NCBI GenBank assembly: GCA_002477475.1
Contig: DLPX01000089.1
Location: forward strand, 1-33,070
Direction of reading: 5' to 3'
Origin: Proteobacteria bacterium UBA7447
Lineage (GTDB): Bacteria; Pseudomonadota; Gammaproteobacteria; Arenicellales; UBA868
DNA: 33,070 bases
The notes beneath the pieces were generated by a model. It searched no databases. It saw only the letters and a program-made list of their open reading frames with translations, and was not told where the DNA came from. This document shows positions 30,708 through 33,070 of the stretch, piece after piece. Each line of letters starts with the position of its first letter. Positions within the stretch are counted from its first letter, which is position 1. The position numbers and the translations under genes were made by a program.

Positions 30708-31796
30708 CTAGCGATCCAAGCTGACTTGTCGCGTTTCGCGGTGTCTGGCCAGGGCCAGCTGGATCAATTCATCGATCAGGGCAGGATAGGCAATGCCGCT
30801 CGCCTGCCAGAGCCGGGGATACATACTGATGGGCGTAAAACCGGGCATGGTGTTGATCTCGTTCAAGAAAATTTTGCCAGAAGAAGTCATAAGGAAATCA
30901 ACACGTCCGAGACCGGCACAGTCGATCGAGCGAAACGCATCCACCGACATTCTCTGAATCTCGGCACTGATCGACTCCGGCAGTTCTGCCGGCACAATCA
31001 ATTGGGAGCGGTCATCAATATATTTGGTGGTGTAGTCATAGAACTCGGCGCCGGGAATGATCTCACCGATGACAGAGGCTTTGGGCTCATCATTGCCCAA
31101 CACAGCGCATTCGAGTTCCCGTGCGTTTTCTACCGAAGCCTCCACCATTATCTTTAGATCGTAACGTGCAGCAAGGTCTATAGCGCTCTCAAGCGACTGG
31201 GTGTCATCCACCTTTGAAATGCCGATACTGGAGCCGAGGTTCACCGGCTTGACGAACAGCGGATAGCGTAGTTTGGCTTCGATATCTTCAAGCATGCCCT
31301 GACGGTCGACGTTCCACGCGCTACGACGAATCACCAGGTAATCTGTCTGACGCAGTCCAGCCTGAGCAAAGACTGCTCGGGCCAACTCTTTATCCATCCC
31401 TACCGCGGATGCGGCTATTCCCGCTCCCACGTACGCGACATCGGCCAGCTCGAGCAGGCCCTGCACAGACCCGTCTTCCCCGCGAGGCCCGTGCAACAGA
31501 GGGAACACCACGTCGAAAGCAGCACTGCCCACAGGGTTGCCGTCCAGCGCCACCAGGTCACGGTGACCAGCGCCCAACTGGACGGGCAAGCCGCTGCCGT
31601 CTGAAACCACGCTCTGTTCCAGCAGAGAGGCGTCCCCATCCTCGAGAAACCACTGCCCCGTCCGGGCGATCCCGGCCAGGATCACTTCATACTTGGCGGC
31701 ATCAATTGCCCGGTACACCGACCGTGCGGAGACCACCGACACCTCATGCTCGGCGGACTGGCCGCCGAACACCAATAGGACTCGGGTCTTACTCAT
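30708..31796 (-). CDS. ddl: D-alanine-D-alanine ligase
   Basis: Ddl makes the D-Ala-D-Ala dipeptide for peptidoglycan, using ATP. The 362-residue protein is of the longer DdlA-like type. Its N-terminal block is LLVFGGQSAEHEVSVVSARSV, then PLLHGPRGEDGSVQGLLELADVAYVG. The ATP-grasp region has PLFVKPVNLGSSIGISKV, and the C-terminal metal and substrate blocks are LGRVDFLMTSSGKIFLNEINTMPGFT. The loop reading YDYTTKYIDD includes the tyrosine and lysine typical of D-Ala-D-Ala rather than D-Ala-D-Lac ligases. It lies outside any murein cluster and begins 42 bp after the class IV aminotransferase gene, suggesting a two-gene unit. The ATG at 31796 has a G-rich stretch but no clear ribosome site. Confidence 0.95.
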   Translation of the reverse strand: MSKTRVLLVFGGQSAEHEVSVVSARSVYRAIDAAKYEVILAGIARTGQWFLEDGDASLLEQSVVSDGSGLPVQLGAGHRDLVALDGNPVGSAAFDVVFPLLHGPRGEDGSVQGLLELADVAYVGAGIAASAVGMDKELARAVFAQAGLRQTDYLVIRRSAWNVDRQGMLEDIEAKLRYPLFVKPVNLGSSIGISKVDDTQSLESAIDLAARYDLKIMVEASVENARELECAVLGNDEPKASVIGEIIPGAEFYDYTTKYIDDRSQLIVPAELPESISAEIQRMSVDAFRSIDCAGLGRVDFLMTSSGKIFLNEINTMPGFTPISMYPRLWQASGIAYPALIDELIQLALARHRETRQVSLDR

Positions 31797-31838
31797 GCCG
31801 GGGGATGCCGAACATTTTCACTGACCCTCAACCCCGGA

Positions 31839-32747
31839 TTAGGCGAGGGCATCCTGCGCGTGCTCCGAGATATGGGCCTCGACATAGTCTGAGAAGATTT
31901 GTCGAGTCTGGCGGGTCACCTCACCACCGCCCACCGGAAATTCAAGGCGTTCGCCTTCAAGCAGTGTCAGCGAGACCACTGGCATTACCTCTCGCGTGGC
32001 GCTGGTAATAAAACACTCAGTCGCATCAAGCAGTTCATTGACGTGCACATCTTCTTCAAAACTTTCCATCTCGGCAGCTTTAAGTGCGCGATGCACGTGT
32101 TTCTTGGTCAATCCTTTGAGGTTCCCGGATCCTGGCGTTACCAGTCTGCCGCGGATCAGGAACCAGACATTGCTGTTCGCAGCTTCCGTAACAAAACCAT
32201 CGCGGTTCAACATCACGCAATCATCGGCCCCGGCTTCTCTCGCCTCAGTCAGCCCCATAATATTGTTCAGATAGTTTCCGCCTTTGATGTTGGGGTCGAG
32301 AGAATTCACGGGATTACGCCGAACATTGGGAATCGCCATGCTGACCCCCCGCTCGTAGAAAACCGGATTCCACGATGGCAAAGCCTTCACGATGATGACG
32401 TACCGGGTCTTGAGACTCGGATCAGGGTAGAGGTCAACGGCCCCCTCTCCCCGGGTGATCTGATAACGCACATAGGCATCTGATTCGTGGGAAACGCCTG
32501 CCTCGATGGCTGTCCGGCGAATCTCCTCCAGAAGCTGCGCTCGAGACTGGCTGATCTGCATTTGAATCAGCTGGGCGGAATTCTCAAGACGCGCAAAATG
32601 GTCTTCAAGGAAGAGCGGCACAGCCCGATAGGTTCGAAACACCTCATACACCGAGTCTCCGTAAAGAAACCCCCGATCAAGAACTGGGATCGTCGCTTTG
32701 TCTGCCGCAGAAATAGTGCCATCGACATTGGCGGTAGAGATGATCAT
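31839..32747 (-). CDS. PLP class IV aminotransferase (branched-chain / D-amino acid type)
   Basis: This protein of about 302 residues has fold-type IV, shared by branched-chain aminotransferase, D-amino acid aminotransferase and aminodeoxychorismate lyase. The N-terminal block is PVLDRGFLYGDSVYEVFRTY. The PLP lysine is Lys155 in DPNIKGGNYLNNIMG, and GFVTEAANSNVWF holds the glutamate that contacts the PLP ring nitrogen. The pair with ddl suggests D-alanine supply. However, the region YVRYQITRGEGAVDL lacks the Arg-x-His carboxylate trap of Bacillus D-amino acid transaminase, so the substrate is open. The start is ATG at 32747; a TTG at 32753 adds two residues and stands 7 nt from AAGGAG. It leads the minus-strand run that continues with ddl. 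Confidence 0.88.
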   Translation of the reverse strand: MIISTANVDGTISAADKATIPVLDRGFLYGDSVYEVFRTYRAVPLFLEDHFARLENSAQLIQMQISQSRAQLLEEIRRTAIEAGVSHESDAYVRYQITRGEGAVDLYPDPSLKTRYVIIVKALPSWNPVFYERGVSMAIPNVRRNPVNSLDPNIKGGNYLNNIMGLTEAREAGADDCVMLNRDGFVTEAANSNVWFLIRGRLVTPGSGNLKGLTKKHVHRALKAAEMESFEEDVHVNELLDATECFITSATREVMPVVSLTLLEGERLEFPVGGGEVTRQTRQIFSDYVEAHISEHAQDALA

Positions 32748-32969
32748 CGGCAAGCACCCTCTCCTTGGGTGGGTAACGTTTCTATAATCTTGTTTGTCAT
32801 CGGACGTTTGCGCGTTGTGCCCTTATGGAAGCCGTTATCATACCGCTCTTTCCTTTGCGGCTTGTGCAGACCCGAGCGCTGTCCGAGACGATAAAGTGCG
32901 CAATCAAAACGATCCTGTAGGCCGCTGGGGAGGGTCAGCCTCTCTAAGGATTTTACTCACTCCTACTCT
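32748..32969. other. Intergenic region between divergent aminotransferase and transporter genes
   Basis: This 222-bp gap separates two divergent starts. AAGGAG for the aminotransferase lies on the minus strand near its left end. A TATAGA-like -10 element for that direction is visible about 40 bp upstream of the start but lacks a convincing -35. Short frames here are not protein-like, and no RNA gene or hairpin stands out. Confidence 0.4.
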
Positions 32970-33070
32970 ATGTCGATCTCTCAAATTCTAAACAACGGCC
33001 ATCTGGGGCTGGCGAGATCTGCGTGCCTTCTGGGCGGCGCGCTTTGGGGCGCCTACTGGATTCCTCTCAG
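32970..33070 (+). CDS. Probable DMT/EamA-family transporter, N-terminal fragment (cut by window edge)
   Basis: An ATG at 32970 opens a frame that runs off the right edge after 33 codons. The visible part ends LLGGALWGAYWIPL, a hydrophobic first helix with the tryptophan pattern common at the start of EamA-domain drug/metabolite transporters. Members export amino acids, metabolites or drugs. AAGGA lies 20 nt before the ATG, too far for a good ribosome site, and no other start is in frame nearby. Too little is visible for more. Confidence 0.5.
   Translation, partial: MSISQILNNGHLGLARSACLLGGALWGAYWIPL

Noticed and set aside
1..33070. CRISPR array, insertion sequence, prophage or defence island
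   Set aside because: No regularly spaced repeats, transposase, integrase, phage or nuclease-type genes were seen. All long genes are metabolic or housekeeping types.

Overview
The window reads as chromosomal DNA of a free-living, aerobic, heterotrophic gammaproteobacterium. It has fairly high GC, dense coding and short intergenic gaps. The lineage is inferred from gene types and order: a single-chain 1305-residue PurL, dapA next to purC, an E. coli-like AvtA, a YpeA-type acetyltransferase and a Prc-type protease. A marine oligotrophic relative is plausible but not shown. No tRNA or rRNA gene, insertion sequence, prophage gene or CRISPR array was seen. Both ends cut a gene: a permease on the left and a probable DMT-family transporter on the right.

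Layout, left to right. (1) 1-2276, minus: a PHP-domain protein, an HSD10-like short-chain dehydrogenase and the start of an SLC13-type permease. (2) 2426-4099, plus: ETF-ubiquinone oxidoreductase, which passes electrons from acyl-CoA dehydrogenases to quinone. (3) 4127-10854, minus: a short unknown ORF, LD-carboxypeptidase, dapA, purC and purL, covering peptidoglycan/lysine and purine synthesis. (4) 11064-14866: a DmpA-type aminopeptidase (plus), a GNAT acetyltransferase and a MaoC hydratase (minus), and an acyl-CoA ligase (plus). (5) 14902-20985, minus: prpE, methylmalonyl-CoA mutase, pccB and a MOSC protein, a compact propionate-to-succinyl-CoA operon lacking pccA and the epimerase. (6) 21200-26585, plus: enoyl-CoA hydratase, mtnA, tail-specific protease and avtA. 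(7) 26598-28831, minus: a choline dehydrogenase coupled to a NUDIX hydrolase. (8) 28882-29664, plus: a HAD phosphatase. (9) 29670-32747, minus: a class IV aminotransferase, D-Ala-D-Ala ligase, glyoxalase I and a small HCx5R phosphatase.

Two functional themes recur. One is acyl-CoA and branched-chain or propionate catabolism: etfD, the HSD10-like SDR, enoyl-CoA hydratase, MaoC, two acyl-CoA ligases, pccB and the mutase. The other is D-amino acid and peptidoglycan metabolism: dapA, LD-carboxypeptidase, the DmpA-like peptidase, ddl and the class IV aminotransferase.

I found no convincing undescribed system; nearly every long gene belongs to a recognisable family. The points most worth a second look are the incomplete propionate operon, a 52-codon ORF that overlaps the LD-carboxypeptidase start, the unresolved substrate of the aminotransferase beside ddl, a eukaryote-like phosphatase beside glyoxalase I, and the absence of bamC between dapA and purC. 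Several starts are non-ATG (GTG or TTG) and are marked as choices.
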